64,000 nt of DNA from Mycetohabitans sp. B8 (GCF_021991875.1 NZ_JAHLKR010000019.1:186001-250000), one strand, 5' to 3'; counted from the first letter of the stretch, positions 18,158-28,035 are shown. Notes: a model not told the origin generated them from the letters alone. Program-made: numbers and translations.

Positions 18158-19456
18158 TCAGCGCTGCACGGCGCCCGACTGAGCCGGAAACGCCAGTTCG
18201 ACGCGCAGGCCACCGCGCTCGTGGTTGCCAATCCGGCATTCGCCGCCCAGCCGGTTCGTGAGCCGCTCGACGATGGCCAACCCGAGCCCGCTATGACCAT
18301 TGCCACCGCGCGCTGGATCCAGTCGCACGAACGGGCGGCTTGCATTGAGCAGGTCCTGGGGCGAAATGCCGCCGCCCTGGTCGTTGACCGTCAACGTGAA
18401 GCCTCGCGCCGTGCGGGCAGTTTCGATCGCCACGGGCGGCGCGCCGTAGGCATGCGCGTTGTCCAGCAGGTTGGACAGCACGCGCTCCAGTGTCGCGGCC
18501 GGCAGCACGAAGTCCGGGCCAGCGCGCAGGTCGGTGCAGACCGCGTGCGCCGACGGCGACACCGCGCGATAGGTCCGCGCGATACGGTCGCACTGCTGAT
18601 CCACGCCCACCGGCTCGCTGCGATCGGTGCCATCGTGCGCAAACACTAGGAACTGGTCGACAATGTGGGTCATCGAGTCGACGTCGCGCACGACGCCGTC
18701 ACGCGCCTTCGCATCGTCGAGCATCTCCGCGCGCAGCCGCAACCGCGCCAGCGGCGTGCGCAAATCGTGCGCGACGCCAGCAAGCATCACATTGCGATCC
18801 TTGTCGGTCTGCGCAAGGTTGCTGACCATCGTGTTAAAGCCGCGCGTGAGCTGACGCAACTCGAGCGGGCCGCGTTCACGCACGGGGGTAACGGGCAGGC
18901 CGCGACCAAACCGACCGACAGCCTGCGCCAGCGTGCGCAACGGGCGCTGCAATTGCCAGGCGGCGAACAGCGCCGAGAGCACCGCGCCGGTGAAAATCAG
19001 CCCAAGCCACATCAGCGTGCGGTCCAACGGACGGCGCGGCGCACGCAACGGTTGCAGTGGCACGACGATCCAGCGCTTGACCCCCGGTTCGAGCACCCAC
19101 AGGCTGGATGGCTTGTTGCCACCCTTGGCTCGGATCCGCGTGCCGGGCGGCAAGCGCTCCTCCAGTTCGGACAGGAAATGCTCGACCGGTAGCGGCACGT
19201 GCGGGTCCGCCACAGGCGCCGCGCCCGGACTATCGGGCACCACCTTGACTCGCGGCGGCAGCGGCTGCTCGGGCGTGCGCTCGACATGCTGGCGTACCGC
19301 CTCGATCAGGAACATCGTTTCCTCGACCGCATAGCGCGCCTGCCACTCGCTGCGCTGCAGCCGGATCAGCGCGAACCATGCAAAGTGCGCGAGCAGTAGC
19401 ACGCCCACCACCAGCAATGCCAGCCGTCCGAACAACGAATCAAACGGACGCCGCAT
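18158..19456 (-). CDS. EnvZ/RisS-type sensor histidine kinase
   Basis: 432 residues. Membrane helices at about 10-32 and 147-168 flank a periplasmic domain of about 110 residues; HAMP follows to about 218. The dimerisation helix carries phospho-acceptor H230 in GVAHDLRTPLARLRLRAE. The ATPase domain has LSNLLDNAHAYG (N box), VNDQGGGI (G1) and GHSGLGLAIVERL (G2). The start at 19456 lies inside the end of the response regulator gene (17-nt overlap), which indicates translational coupling. The stimulus is unknown; architecture resembles EnvZ, and RisS of Bordetella and Burkholderia. Confidence 0.92.
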   Translation of the reverse strand: MRRPFDSLFGRLALLVVGVLLLAHFAWFALIRLQRSEWQARYAVEETMFLIEAVRQHVERTPEQPLPPRVKVVPDSPGAAPVADPHVPLPVEHFLSELEERLPPGTRIRAKGGNKPSSLWVLEPGVKRWIVVPLQPLRAPRRPLDRTLMWLGLIFTGAVLSALFAAWQLQRPLRTLAQAVGRFGRGLPVTPVRERGPLELRQLTRGFNTMVSNLAQTDKDRNVMLAGVAHDLRTPLARLRLRAEMLDDAKARDGVVRDVDSMTHIVDQFLVFAHDGTDRSEPVGVDQQCDRIARTYRAVSPSAHAVCTDLRAGPDFVLPAATLERVLSNLLDNAHAYGAPPVAIETARTARGFTLTVNDQGGGISPQDLLNASRPFVRLDPARGGNGHSGLGLAIVERLTNRLGGECRIGNHERGGLRVELAFPAQSGAVQR

Positions 19457-20162
19457 GGCCTTCGCCGTCCGGCACGAATACGTAGCCACGGCCGCGCACT
19501 GTTTGGATGAAACGCGGCGCGGATGGATCGGTCTCCAACGTGCGCCGCAACCGCCACACCTGCACGTCGATTCCGCGGTCGGTACCGTCGTACTCGGGCC
19601 CGTGCAACAACTCGAGCAACCGCTCGCGCGTCAGCGTGCGCATCGGATGGTTGACAAAGATTTTCAACAATGCGAATTCGCTGCCCGACAAGGCCACGGG
19701 CCTGCCGTCTTGCATCAGTGAGCGGGTCTGGAAATCAAGCGCGAAACGACCGAAGCCGAACGGCTCGCGCTGCTCCGGCGCGGCCGACGGAACGCTGCGG
19801 CGACGCCGCAGCACCGCCTGCACACGGGCCAGCAACTCGCGCGGGTTGAACGGCTTGCCGAGATAGTCGTCCGCGCCCAACTCCAGCCCGACGATACGGT
19901 CGACGTCGTCCGCACGCGCGGTCAGCATGATCACCGGGATGTCGTCGCCCGCGGCACGCAATTGCCGCAGCGCCGTCAAGCCGTCCACGCCAGGCATCAT
20001 CAGGTCAAGCACGATCAAGTCGGGCCGTTCCCGCTCGAGCCGCCGCTCCAGCGACGTGGCATCGTGCAGTACCGATACTTCGATACCCTGCCGGGTCAGA
20101 TAGTCGCGTAACAGATCGCGCAACTCCTGATCGTCGTCGATTACGAGGATTTGAGTAGCCAT
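19440..20162 (-). CDS. OmpR-family response regulator
   Basis: 240 residues. Receiver domain 1-120 with the acidic pair in VIDDDQELRD, phospho-acceptor D53 in IVLDLMMPGVDG and the conserved lysine in GADDYLGKPFNPREL. A winged helix fills 135-235 (LSGSEFALLKIFVNHPMRTL, DVQVWRLRRTLE, FIQTVRGRGYVF). It is the partner of the overlapping kinase gene. ATG at 20162 immediately starts the receiver. OmpR- or RisA-like; targets are unknown. Confidence 0.93.
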   Translation of the reverse strand: MATQILVIDDDQELRDLLRDYLTRQGIEVSVLHDATSLERRLERERPDLIVLDLMMPGVDGLTALRQLRAAGDDIPVIMLTARADDVDRIVGLELGADDYLGKPFNPRELLARVQAVLRRRRSVPSAAPEQREPFGFGRFALDFQTRSLMQDGRPVALSGSEFALLKIFVNHPMRTLTRERLLELLHGPEYDGTDRGIDVQVWRLRRTLETDPSAPRFIQTVRGRGYVFVPDGEGHAASV

Positions 20163-20549
20163 GAGCAGCAGTTTAACCGTTACCGTCGGACCGGGTCGCC
20201 GCGGCAATGCGTATCCGCTGTTACCGGTTGTTACTGCGTCAGCCGGACGTAATCGCGCGTAACAAACGCTACGCCGTGAGTAACACGATCTCCGCAGCCG
20301 CCGGCTGCCGCCGAGGGGCAACCCCAATCATTGCCCCTGCCCGGCCGGCGCCGCGCTGGCCAAGCCCGCCCCGCCCCGTGGCGGTCCTCGTGCGCCATTG
20401 AGTTAGAATACCGCCCTTCGCGTACCGGGTATCACGCAGACAGGCTGCGTACCGGCATCGTGTCGCGCGCATTTTTGCACCGCCTAACATGGGCGGCATC
20501 CCAAAGTGCGTCGGATATTCGATCCATCATTAGACTTACTGACTTCACC
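20163..20549. other. Divergent spacer between the regulator and the hisQMP operon
   Basis: This 387-nt gap must hold promoters for both sides. A TAGAAT hexamer at 20404-20409 is a plausible -10 for the permease operon, without a clear -35. I searched for the periplasmic binding-protein gene that normally precedes hisQ and found no remnant. Confidence 0.4.
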
Positions 20550-21239
20550 ATGTTCCTGCAAGGGTATGGCCCCGTCATCGCAGCGGGCACGTGGCAAACC
20601 ATTCAATTGTCGCTGCTCTCGCTCGCGGTCGCTTTTATGATCGGACTGCTCGGCGCCGCGGCCAAGCTCTCGCGCCGCCGCATGCCGCGCGTAGTCGGCA
20701 CGGTCTATACCACGCTGATCCGTGGCGTGCCCGATCTGGTGCTGATGTTGCTGGTGTTCTTCAGCATGCAGATCTGGCTGAATCACTTGACCGACCTGAT
20801 GCAGATCGACCAGATCGACATCGACCCATTCACCGCTGGCGTACTCACGCTGGGCTTCATCTACGGCGCATACTTCACCGAGACATTCCGCGGCGCATTC
20901 CTGTCGGTGCCACGCGGCCAGATGGAGGCGGCGGCGGCGTACGGCATGACAGGCTGGCAGGCGTTTTCGCGAGTCATGTTCCCGCAAATGATGCGCTTTG
21001 CGCTACCCGGCATCGGCAACAACTGGCAGGTACTCGTCAAGTCGACCGCGCTGGTATCGATCATCGGTCTTGCCGACGTGGTCAAGGCGTCGCAGGACGC
21101 CGGCAAGGGCACGATGCGCTTTTTCTTTTTCACAATCATCGCCGGCGTGATCTACTTGGCGATCACGACGCTTTCCAATCTCGTACTGCTGTCCTTGGAG
21201 CGCCGCTATTCAACCGGCGTTCGCCGTGCAGATTTCTGA
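20550..21239 (+). CDS. hisQ: Amino-acid ABC transporter permease, HisQ type
   Basis: 229 residues, about five membrane helices. The polar amino-acid permease signature is clear: TWQTIQLSLLSLAVAFMIG at the N-terminus, TLIRGVPDLVLMLLVFF, and the coupling loop EAAAAYGMTGWQAFSRVMFP. The FRGAFLSVPRGQMEAA stretch is typical of histidine/arginine-type permeases. It would pair with HisM in the inner membrane to import a basic amino acid with HisP. The ATG at 20550 opens the first helix; longer in-frame starts add unrelated sequence. Confidence 0.9.
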   Translation: MFLQGYGPVIAAGTWQTIQLSLLSLAVAFMIGLLGAAAKLSRRRMPRVVGTVYTTLIRGVPDLVLMLLVFFSMQIWLNHLTDLMQIDQIDIDPFTAGVLTLGFIYGAYFTETFRGAFLSVPRGQMEAAAAYGMTGWQAFSRVMFPQMMRFALPGIGNNWQVLVKSTALVSIIGLADVVKASQDAGKGTMRFFFFTIIAGVIYLAITTLSNLVLLSLERRYSTGVRRADF

Positions 21240-21254
21240 CACCCGGACGCGACG

Positions 21255-21968
21255 ATGATCGAACTGCTGCATACCTACTGGAAAGCCTACCTGTTCACCG
21301 ATGGCTACAACATCACCGGCGTGGCCATCACATTGTGGTTGCTGGTCGTGTCGATCAGCATCGGTTTCTGCCTGTCGATTCCGCTTGCGGTCGCGCGCGT
21401 ATCTCGGCACAGCTGGATCAGCGCCCCGGTTTGGCTGTATACCTACATATTCCGCGGCACCCCACTCTACGTGCAGTTGCTGCTGTGCTACACCGGCATC
21501 TACAGCCTAGAGCTTGTGCGTTCGCACGACTTTCTCAATGCGTTCTTTCGGCAGGGAATGTATTGCACCCTGCTGGCGTTCACGTTGAACACCTGCGCCT
21601 ACACAACCGAGATATTTGTCGGCGCGATCCGCGCGACGCCGTACGGCGAGATCGAGGCCGCGCGCGCGTACGGCATGTCCGGCTTGGCACTTTACCGGCG
21701 CGTGATCCTGCCTTCGGCGCTGCGCCGGGCGCTGCCGTACTACAGCAACGAAGTGATCTTGATGCTGCACGCCACCACGGTCGCCTTCACCGCGACGGTG
21801 CCAGACATCTTGAAGGTCGCACGCGACGTCAATTCGGCCACGTATCAATCGTTCGAGGCGTTCGGCATCGCCGCGCTGCTCTATCTGGGCATTTCGTTCA
21901 CGCTCGTGGGTCTGTTCCGGCGCGCCGAGCAGCGCTGGCTAGCCTACCTGCGGCCGCAAGATCAATAA
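21255..21968 (+). CDS. hisM: Amino-acid ABC transporter permease, HisM type
   Basis: 237 residues, about five helices. TDGYNITGVAITLWLLVVS opens the first helix, TYIFRGTPLYVQLLLCYTG is the HisM signature, and EIEAARAYGMSGLALYRRVI is the coupling loop contacting the ATPase. It starts 15 nt after hisQ and ends 28 nt before hisP, in one operon. Partner subunit of HisQ. Confidence 0.92.
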   Translation: MIELLHTYWKAYLFTDGYNITGVAITLWLLVVSISIGFCLSIPLAVARVSRHSWISAPVWLYTYIFRGTPLYVQLLLCYTGIYSLELVRSHDFLNAFFRQGMYCTLLAFTLNTCAYTTEIFVGAIRATPYGEIEAARAYGMSGLALYRRVILPSALRRALPYYSNEVILMLHATTVAFTATVPDILKVARDVNSATYQSFEAFGIAALLYLGISFTLVGLFRRAEQRWLAYLRPQDQ

Positions 21969-21996
21969 GTTTAATCCGCGAAAGGCTTAACACGCG

Positions 21997-22776
21997 ATGA
22001 ATTCGCCCATGTCCAAGTTGTTCGTTGATGATCTGCACAAGCGCTACGGCAGCCAGGAGGTGCTCAAGGGCATCTCGCTCAAGGCCAAGGCCGGCGACGT
22101 GATCAGCATCATCGGTTCGTCGGGCTCCGGCAAGAGCACGTTCCTGCGATGCGTGAACTTTCTGGAGCAGCCCAACGCTGGCCGGATCTATGTGGACGGC
22201 GTCGAGGTCAAGACCGCGCCGGATCGCGAAGGCAACCTGAAAGTCGTCGACACCCGGCAGTTGCAGCGCATGCGCACCAAGCTGGCGATGGTCTTCCAGC
22301 ACTTCAACCTGTGGTCGCATATGACGGTGTTGGAAAACCTCACCGAGGCACCCGTGCACGTGCTAGGCCTGTCGCGCGCGCAAGCGCAGGAGCGGGCGCG
22401 CCAGTACCTGGATAAGGTTGGGCTCGGCGCATCAGTCGAGAAAAAATACCCATCGCACCTATCCGGTGGGCAGCAGCAGCGCGTGGCCATCGCCCGCGCG
22501 CTGGCGATGCACCCGGATGTGATGCTATTCGACGAGCCGACTTCGGCGTTGGACCCTGAGTTGGTCGGCGAAGTGCTGAAGGTGATGCAGACGCTGGCCG
22601 AAGAAGGCCGCACGATGATTGTCGTGACGCACGAAATGGCGTTTGCTCGCAACGTGTCAAACCATGTGATGTTCTTGCATCAAGGCCGCGTCGAGGAACA
22701 AGGGCCGCCGCATGAGGTATTCGGCCGCACGAAGAGCGAGCGGCTCAAGCAATTCCTATCTGGCAGCCTGAAGTAG
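21997..22776 (+). CDS. hisP: Histidine/arginine-type ABC transporter ATPase
   Basis: 259 residues. Walker [10 protein letters not shown] near residue 45, Q-loop [13 protein letters not shown], signature [15 protein letters not shown], Walker [15 protein letters not shown] and switch histidine in [12 protein letters not shown]. The asymmetric insert [20 protein letters not shown] is the HisP mark that separates it from GlnQ-type ATPases. Last gene of hisQMP. The window contains no intact HisJ/ArgT-like binding protein, so that subunit must be encoded elsewhere or has been lost. Confidence 0.93.
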   Translation: MNSPMSKLFVDDLHKRYGSQEVLKGISLKAKAGDVISIIGSSGSGKSTFLRCVNFLEQPNAGRIYVDGVEVKTAPDREGNLKVVDTRQLQRMRTKLAMVFQHFNLWSHMTVLENLTEAPVHVLGLSRAQAQERARQYLDKVGLGASVEKKYPSHLSGGQQQRVAIARALAMHPDVMLFDEPTSALDPELVGEVLKVMQTLAEEGRTMIVVTHEMAFARNVSNHVMFLHQGRVEEQGPPHEVFGRTKSERLKQFLSGSLK

Positions 22777-22960
22777 TCGTCGGTTGGCCCGTCCCCAGCA
22801 GCCGGCTTGGTAGGGGCCGATCTACAAGCGCGACGCCGGCCAGCACCGGATTTCGATGCCCACCTGCGCGCAATACCGGGGTCACCGGTCGCTAACCCAC
22901 GCCGGCTCGCCTGGGTCCGGGCATCGACCCAGCGCCGTCGCGACACGCTGCTGGACATCC

Positions 22961-23119
22961 CAGATCGCCACCGTGCGCAACAGCGAGACCGCGAACTTTG
23001 GCTTGGACGCCAACAACGCGGGGCCGGGCGGCCCGCAGACCAACGGCGGATATAACGAGAACCCGATCCCGGGCCACAGCCAGAGCGGCGTCTACGCGGC
23101 CATCCAGCACGTGTTCTGA
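22961..23119 (+). pseudogene. C-terminal remnant of an outer-membrane porin
   Basis: About 52 codons survive: QIATVRNSETANFGLD, then an Asn/Gly/Pro-rich stretch and SGVYAAIQHVF followed by a stop. A final strand ending in an aromatic residue is the targeting signature of Gram-negative porins, and the preceding text resembles the last loop of Burkholderia porins. Upstream of 22961 no frame continues the barrel and no start is present, so this is the tail of a deleted gene. The terminator-like hairpin after it is still in place. Confidence 0.5.
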
Positions 23120-23142
23120 CCGACTGGCGCGACAACGACAAA

Positions 23143-23185
23143 GGGGGCCGCCGCCACGCCGGCGGGCAAACGCGGAACGGCCCCC
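23143..23185 (+). terminator. Hairpin after the porin remnant
   Basis: GGGGGCCG at 23143-23150 pairs with CGGCCCCC at 23178-23185; part of the 27-nt loop can pair further. GGGTTTCTC follows. It sits 24 nt past the stop codon of the remnant and also in the 3' region of the convergent glk/hexR gene. Confidence 0.45.
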
Positions 23186-23244
23186 GGGGTTTCTCGCGGC
23201 CAGAGGCGCGCATCGGTGCAGATTCGGATGGATCGCACCGTTTT

Positions 23245-25164
23245 TTATTGCGTATCGCGCCGCTCCAATGCCGCGCCGTGGCTGAGCCAGTCCAGCACCG
23301 CCGCGGTGCTTTCGTCGGCATGCCCGCGCGCCGCCTCGACCCCCTGCTGCATGCCCACGTCAGGTAACGCGCGCCGGATCGCGACGCCGACCGCCAATAT
23401 GTCGATCACCAGCAGGTGCAGCACGCGCGAGATCATCGACAGCTGCGAATCACGGATCTCGATAGGGTCCGTTTCCAGCGCGACGCTCGCACGCTTGGCC
23501 AGCGGCGTGTTGCTCGACGTGATCGCAATGACTTGCGCGCCAGCCTGCATCGCCCCCTCCAGCACGCGCAGCAACTCCGGCGCCTGACCGGACTTGGAGA
23601 CAGCGACGATCACATCGCCCTTGCCCAGTAACGCGGCAGACGCGGCCTGCATGTACAGGTCGCCGTATGCAATGGTTGGGATGCCGAAGCGGAAGAATTT
23701 GTAGTGTGCATCCTGAGCGACGATGTTCGAATTGCCCAGGCCGTAAAACTCGATGCGCCGCGCGCTGTTCAGCATATCGATCGCGCGCTCGACGTTGTCG
23801 AAGTTCATGTGCTCGCGCAGCTGCAGGAGGGCCGACACGGTGTTGTCGAGCACCTTCGCGCCAAAGTCGGTCGCCGAGTCGCTCAAGTGGACCTGGCTGT
23901 GGCTAACCGAGTGCGTGCCAGTTAGGCCAGTGGCCAGCTTGAGCTTGAAGTCAGACAGTCCCTGGCAGCCAAGCGAGCGGCAGAAGCGGATCACGGTCGG
24001 CTGGCTCACATCGGCCTTGCGCGCAATGTCGATGATTGGATCGTTGACGATCGAGCGCGGGTGGTTCAACGCCAAGTCCGCTACGCGCCGCTCGGCCGGC
24101 GTGAGCACGTCGCGCATCTGCCGGATGCGCTCGAACACGGCTGATCCGCCGCCGGCACGATGCCCGAGTTGCTCGGCCAGGATCGCGGACACGCCGAGGA
24201 AGGCCGGATATTGCGCGGTAATCACAAAGGTCGGGATGTTCGCCAAGTACGCCTGGAAACGGCCCTTCGCCTCGAACCGTGCACGAAACGGCGAAGTCGA
24301 AAACAACTTACCCAGATGGGGGATGACACCACCGCCGATATAAATGCCGCCCAGCGCGCCGAGTGTCACTGCAATATTGCCGGCAAATGTGCCAAGCACC
24401 GCGCAAAAGCACTCCACGGCCGCCAGCGCGAGCGGCTCGGCCGCCTGCGCGCGCCGCACCACGTCGGCCGGCTCGAGTTGCGGGTCAAGCCGTTTCTTGT
24501 CGCATGCGGCCAGTGCATGGTAGATCAGTGAGAGCCCCGGTCCTGCGCAAACCCGCTCGAACGACACATGCGGCCACTTCTTGCGCGCATAATGCAACAC
24601 CCGATCCTCGCGCTCGTCCTGCGGCGAGAAGGTGGCATGCCCGCCTTCACTGCCCAGCGCGATCCAGCGCTCGTTTGCGGGAATCAAACCTGACACACCC
24701 AAACCCGTGCCTGGCCCAAGCAGCCCAATCACACTATTCTGCCGGCGCACGCCGCCGCCAATCTGCGTGCGTTGCGCATCGGACAAGCTCGGCAGCGCCA
24801 TCGCCAACGCGGTGAAGTCATTGACCACCAACAGCGTATCGAAGCCCAATGTGCGGCGCGTGGCCTCGATCGAAAAACTCCAATTGCGGTTGGTCATCTG
24901 CACCTGGTCGCCATCGACGGGATTGGCGATTGCAATGGCCGCGTGGTTCACGCGAGCGACCTGGCTGTCCTTCAGGAATTTGCGGATCGCGGCAGCGATA
25001 CCCGGATAGTCGGCGCAAGGATATACCCGGATATCGTCAATCTGTCCCGGTCCGAATTCCAGTGCGAAACGCGCATTGGTGCCACCTACGTCGGCAAGCA
25101 GCCGCGGGCCATCCGGATGTGGACTCTCGCGCGCAAGCACTGCTTTAGGCGCACCAGTAGGCAT
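23245..25164 (-). CDS. glk: Bifunctional glucokinase / HexR-type (RpiR family) transcriptional regulator
   Basis: 639 residues. Residues about 20-340 are a bacterial glucokinase ([16 protein letters not shown] phosphate site, [40 protein letters not shown]) making glucose 6-phosphate. Residues about 350-420 are an RpiR/HexR helix-turn-helix ([31 protein letters not shown]). Residues about 465-590 are a SIS sugar-phosphate domain ([35 protein letters not shown]) that in HexR senses 2-keto-3-deoxy-6-phosphogluconate. The fusion ties glucose phosphorylation to control of the pathway and is known from Burkholderia. Its start overlaps the end of pgl by 20 nt; last gene of zwf-pgl-glk. Confidence 0.95.
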   Translation of the reverse strand: MPTGAPKAVLARESPHPDGPRLLADVGGTNARFALEFGPGQIDDIRVYPCADYPGIAAAIRKFLKDSQVARVNHAAIAIANPVDGDQVQMTNRNWSFSIEATRRTLGFDTLLVVNDFTALAMALPSLSDAQRTQIGGGVRRQNSVIGLLGPGTGLGVSGLIPANERWIALGSEGGHATFSPQDEREDRVLHYARKKWPHVSFERVCAGPGLSLIYHALAACDKKRLDPQLEPADVVRRAQAAEPLALAAVECFCAVLGTFAGNIAVTLGALGGIYIGGGVIPHLGKLFSTSPFRARFEAKGRFQAYLANIPTFVITAQYPAFLGVSAILAEQLGHRAGGGSAVFERIRQMRDVLTPAERRVADLALNHPRSIVNDPIIDIARKADVSQPTVIRFCRSLGCQGLSDFKLKLATGLTGTHSVSHSQVHLSDSATDFGAKVLDNTVSALLQLREHMNFDNVERAIDMLNSARRIEFYGLGNSNIVAQDAHYKFFRFGIPTIAYGDLYMQAASAALLGKGDVIVAVSKSGQAPELLRVLEGAMQAGAQVIAITSSNTPLAKRASVALETDPIEIRDSQLSMISRVLHLLVIDILAVGVAIRRALPDVGMQQGVEAARGHADESTAAVLDWLSHGAALERRDTQ

Positions 25165-25831
25165 CGACGTTGACTCCCGTATCGTTGGCTAGCTTGGAAA
25201 TGGCGTTGTGTTGTGGATGCTCGATCGCGGCGTGCAGCACGTCCAGCTTGCGCTGCCCGGAGACCAACAGAAACAGCCGGCCGATTTGCCTGAGCGCCGA
25301 CAGCGACAAACTGACCCGCAGATGCGGCGCCTGCCGAGGCTCGACCAGCACATAGCGCTCGTGGGTTCGTGTGGCCACATCCCACTGCGGCGCGTCGGCA
25401 AAGATCGATGCCGTGTGGCCATCCTCGCCCATACCGAGCACAGCCACGTTGGGCAGCGCGCGCGAGGCATCTGCGTTCAGTGCCGCGATGTGGGCAGCGG
25501 GCGCCTGCTCAACGTCGACCAGTGGCCAGAACACGGCCTTGCGCGCCGCGTGCTGCAGCAACGTGTCGCGCACGAGTCGCGCATTGCTGTCGGCATGCAT
25601 CGGCGAGACCCAGCGATCGTCGACCAGGGTGACGTCGATGCGCGCCCAATCGAGCGCGCGCCGTGACAAAGCCTGCAAAAACGGCCGTGGGCTCGTGCCG
25701 CCCGATACCGCGAGCGTGGCACGAGCCGCGCCGGTACGCGCGGCCAGCGATGACTGCAACGCGTCGCCGACCGCCTGCGACAGCGCGTCCTGCTGGGCGC
25801 GCGGATTGTCAAAAGCGTGAAGCTTGATCAC
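25145..25831 (-). CDS. pgl: 6-Phosphogluconolactonase
   Basis: 228 residues. Hydrolyses 6-phosphogluconolactone to 6-phosphogluconate, the second step after Zwf. DevB/Pgl marks: [16 protein letters not shown] (phosphate loop), [21 protein letters not shown] and [15 protein letters not shown]. The start is a GTG at 25831 with GGAGG 5 nt upstream; an ATG-only choice would cut into the conserved domain. It lies 84 nt after zwf and overlaps glk/hexR. Confidence 0.93.
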   Translation of the reverse strand: MIKLHAFDNPRAQQDALSQAVGDALQSSLAARTGAARATLAVSGGTSPRPFLQALSRRALDWARIDVTLVDDRWVSPMHADSNARLVRDTLLQHAARKAVFWPLVDVEQAPAAHIAALNADASRALPNVAVLGMGEDGHTASIFADAPQWDVATRTHERYVLVEPRQAPHLRVSLSLSALRQIGRLFLLVSGQRKLDVLHAAIEHPQHNAISKLANDTGVNVDAYWCA

Positions 25832-25915
25832 TTCTCCTCCGTAGACTCCCTGCGACCGCCCACCGACATTGCGGGCGGGCCGGTCGCTACTACTCGAGCA
25901 AGCGCGACGCACCTG

Positions 25916-27373
25916 CTAGTTCTCTTCTTCAAGCCAGCATGTACCATGCTGGGCGAGCATCGCGCTCGCCGCAGCCGGGCCCCATGTCCCCGCCGCATAT
26001 GGCTTAGGCGACGTGCCGGGACGAGCCCATTCGTCCAGGATCGGCTCGACCCACTTCCACGCCGCCTCTTGCTCATCCCGACGCACGAACAATGCCAGCC
26101 GGCCGTTGATCACGTCCAACAACAGGCGCTGGTATGCTTCCATGCGATCTTCCTTGAAGAACTGGTCGAACGCCAAGTCCAGGTGCACGCTTTGCAGGTT
26201 CATTCCCTCGCCGGGCTGCTTGGCCAGGCAATATAGCCGGATCGATTCGTTGGGCTGCAGCCGGATCACCAGACGATTGGCGCCATTGCGCAGCGCCATC
26301 GGGCCGAGCGCCGAGTGCGGGACCGTGCGGAAATTAACGACGATTTCCGCGACGCGATCGGCAAGCCGCTTGCCGGTGCGCAGGAAAAACGGCACGCCGG
26401 CCCAGCGCCAGTTCTCGATCTCGGCCTTCAACGCGACGAAGGTCTCGGTCGTGCTCGATGCGCTCACGCCATGCTCGCTCACATAGGCGGGCACCGCACT
26501 ACCCTTGACCACGCCCGCATGATACTGACCGCGTACCGCGACGCGACTGATGTCGCGCGGCTCGACGGGCTTGAGCGCGCGCAGCACGCGCAGTTTTTCG
26601 TCACGCACCGCGTCGGCATTCATCGAGTGAGGCGGCTCCATCGCCACGATCGACAGCAGTTGCAGCAGGTGGTTCTGCACCATGTCGCGCAACGCGCCGG
26701 TATTGTCGTAGAAGTCGCCCCGTCCCTCGACGCCCAATTCCTCGGCAATCGTGATTTGGATGCTCTCGACCCACTCGCGGCGCCACAGCGGCTCGAACAG
26801 TGTGTTGCCGAAACGCAGCGCGAGCAGGTTCTGAACGGGTTCCTTGCCCAGGTAGTGATCGATCCGGTAGATCTGGCCTTCCGCGAAGATCTCGCCGACC
26901 GCGTCGTTGATCGCGTTGGATGACACCAGGTCGTAGCCCAGCGGCTTCTCCAGCACGATGCGCGCGCCCTCACTCAAGCCTACGGACGCCAGCGCACGAC
27001 AGATCGGCACGAATAGCGACGGCCCGGTAGCCAAGTAGAACACCCGAATGCCGGGCAGTGGCGCAATCGCGTCGCGTAGCAGCGCATAGTCGTCCGGCTG
27101 TCCGAGGTCGATCTGCACGAATAGGATGCGTTCAAGAAAGCTGTTCCACGAGGCATCGTCGCCGGCCGGCTTCACGTGCTGGCGCACATGCGTGTGCATC
27201 CATTGCACGTACGCGTGGCGCTCGCCGATGCCACGCGCGACCGCCACGATCCTGCCTGCCGCAGGCAGCATGCCGCCGCGGTGCGCGTGGTACAACGCCG
27301 GCAAGATCTTGCGCATCGACAGATCGCCGGTGCCGCCGAAAAGGACGAACGTAAAGCCTGAATCAACTTGCAT
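25916..27373 (-). CDS. zwf: Glucose-6-phosphate 1-dehydrogenase
   Basis: 485 residues. Oxidises glucose 6-phosphate to 6-phosphogluconolactone with NAD(P)+. The coenzyme fold is FTFVLFGGTGDLSMRKILP at the N-terminus, EKPLGYDL follows, and the active-site RIDHYLGKEPVQN carries the catalytic histidine and substrate-binding lysine. The C-terminal LDEWARPGTSPKPYAAGTWG is typical of the family. First gene of the operon; a HexR-like palindrome lies about 100 nt upstream at 27471-27485. Start at ATG 27373. Confidence 0.96.
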   Translation of the reverse strand: MQVDSGFTFVLFGGTGDLSMRKILPALYHAHRGGMLPAAGRIVAVARGIGERHAYVQWMHTHVRQHVKPAGDDASWNSFLERILFVQIDLGQPDDYALLRDAIAPLPGIRVFYLATGPSLFVPICRALASVGLSEGARIVLEKPLGYDLVSSNAINDAVGEIFAEGQIYRIDHYLGKEPVQNLLALRFGNTLFEPLWRREWVESIQITIAEELGVEGRGDFYDNTGALRDMVQNHLLQLLSIVAMEPPHSMNADAVRDEKLRVLRALKPVEPRDISRVAVRGQYHAGVVKGSAVPAYVSEHGVSASSTTETFVALKAEIENWRWAGVPFFLRTGKRLADRVAEIVVNFRTVPHSALGPMALRNGANRLVIRLQPNESIRLYCLAKQPGEGMNLQSVHLDLAFDQFFKEDRMEAYQRLLLDVINGRLALFVRRDEQEAAWKWVEPILDEWARPGTSPKPYAAGTWGPAAASAMLAQHGTCWLEEEN

Positions 27374-27470
27374 GGTGTGTTGACGGTGACGTTGGAAACC
27401 TGGCGCGGGCAGGCCGTCGCGCGAGGCGCACAATCGACCGTAGCCCGATAGAAATATTCTTAACACTCAA

Positions 27471-27485
27471 TGTAGTCTAACTACA
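27471..27485. promoter_or_regulatory. HexR-like operator palindrome
   Basis: TGTAGTCTAACTACA is a palindrome with 6-bp perfect arms. It agrees at 14 of 15 positions with TGTARTDWHAYTACA, the HexR consensus described in gammaproteobacteria. It lies in an AT-rich stretch between zwf (minus strand) and the broken sugar permease genes (plus strand), whose operon includes a HexR-type regulator. Autoregulation through this site is inference. Confidence 0.7.
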
Positions 27486-27570
27486 ATTCCAATTAAGCGA
27501 TACATTCAGTACAACACAAACATCACCATAACAATGCGTTGCGGTACGATCTAACGGTTCGGCAAAGGTA

Positions 27571-28035
27571 AGCGAATGGTTGCTCGACACCATTCGTCAC
27601 AAAGCGTGCGACCAGGCAATCTTCTGCGTGGTGATCGCCGCAGTGTGCCCGTCAACCGGGTTCGTGATGGCGCTGTTCCTGGCCGGCTTGCGCGGCGTGG
27701 ACAGCGAGATCGTCAAGGCCGCGCAAGTCAACGGCGCGACACGGCCCACGATTTACCGCAAGATCGTGATCCCGAGCATGCGCCTGGTGCTCTTTTCAGT
27801 ACTGCTGATCTTGTGCCCTATCACGATCAAGACGCTCGGCCTGGTCATCGCGCTGACTGCCAACGGGCCGGGCACATTGTCGTCGCTGCCGGCCATTTTC
27901 ATGTACACGTTCTCGTTCAACCGGGGGCAATTCGGCATGGGCGCCGCATCGTCGATGATGATGCTGGCCACGGTGATCGCGGTATTCATGCCGCTCCTGT
28001 ATTTGGAGTCAACGAGCACTCGCAATGCAGCCTGA
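27571..28035 (+). pseudogene. Broken sugar ABC permease gene (GtsB/MalF type), C-terminal half
   Basis: From about 27574 the frame reads EWLLDTIRHKACDQAIFC, then TGFVMALFLAGLRGVDSEIV, the coupling-loop region KAAQVNGATRPTIYRKIVIP and TANGPGTLSSLPAIFMYTFS. These are the last three or four helices of a glucose/mannose-type permease. The N-terminal half, including the first helices and any start codon, is missing. The family normally has a Trp-Gln pair where CPSTG now stands. It would have been the importer feeding the adjacent zwf-pgl-glk operon. Confidence 0.8.

Noticed and set aside
20591-22000. 469-codon frame overlapping hisQ, hisM and hisP
   Set aside because: It runs in the wrong frame through three genuine permease/ATPase genes, and its product is Arg/His-rich without domain.
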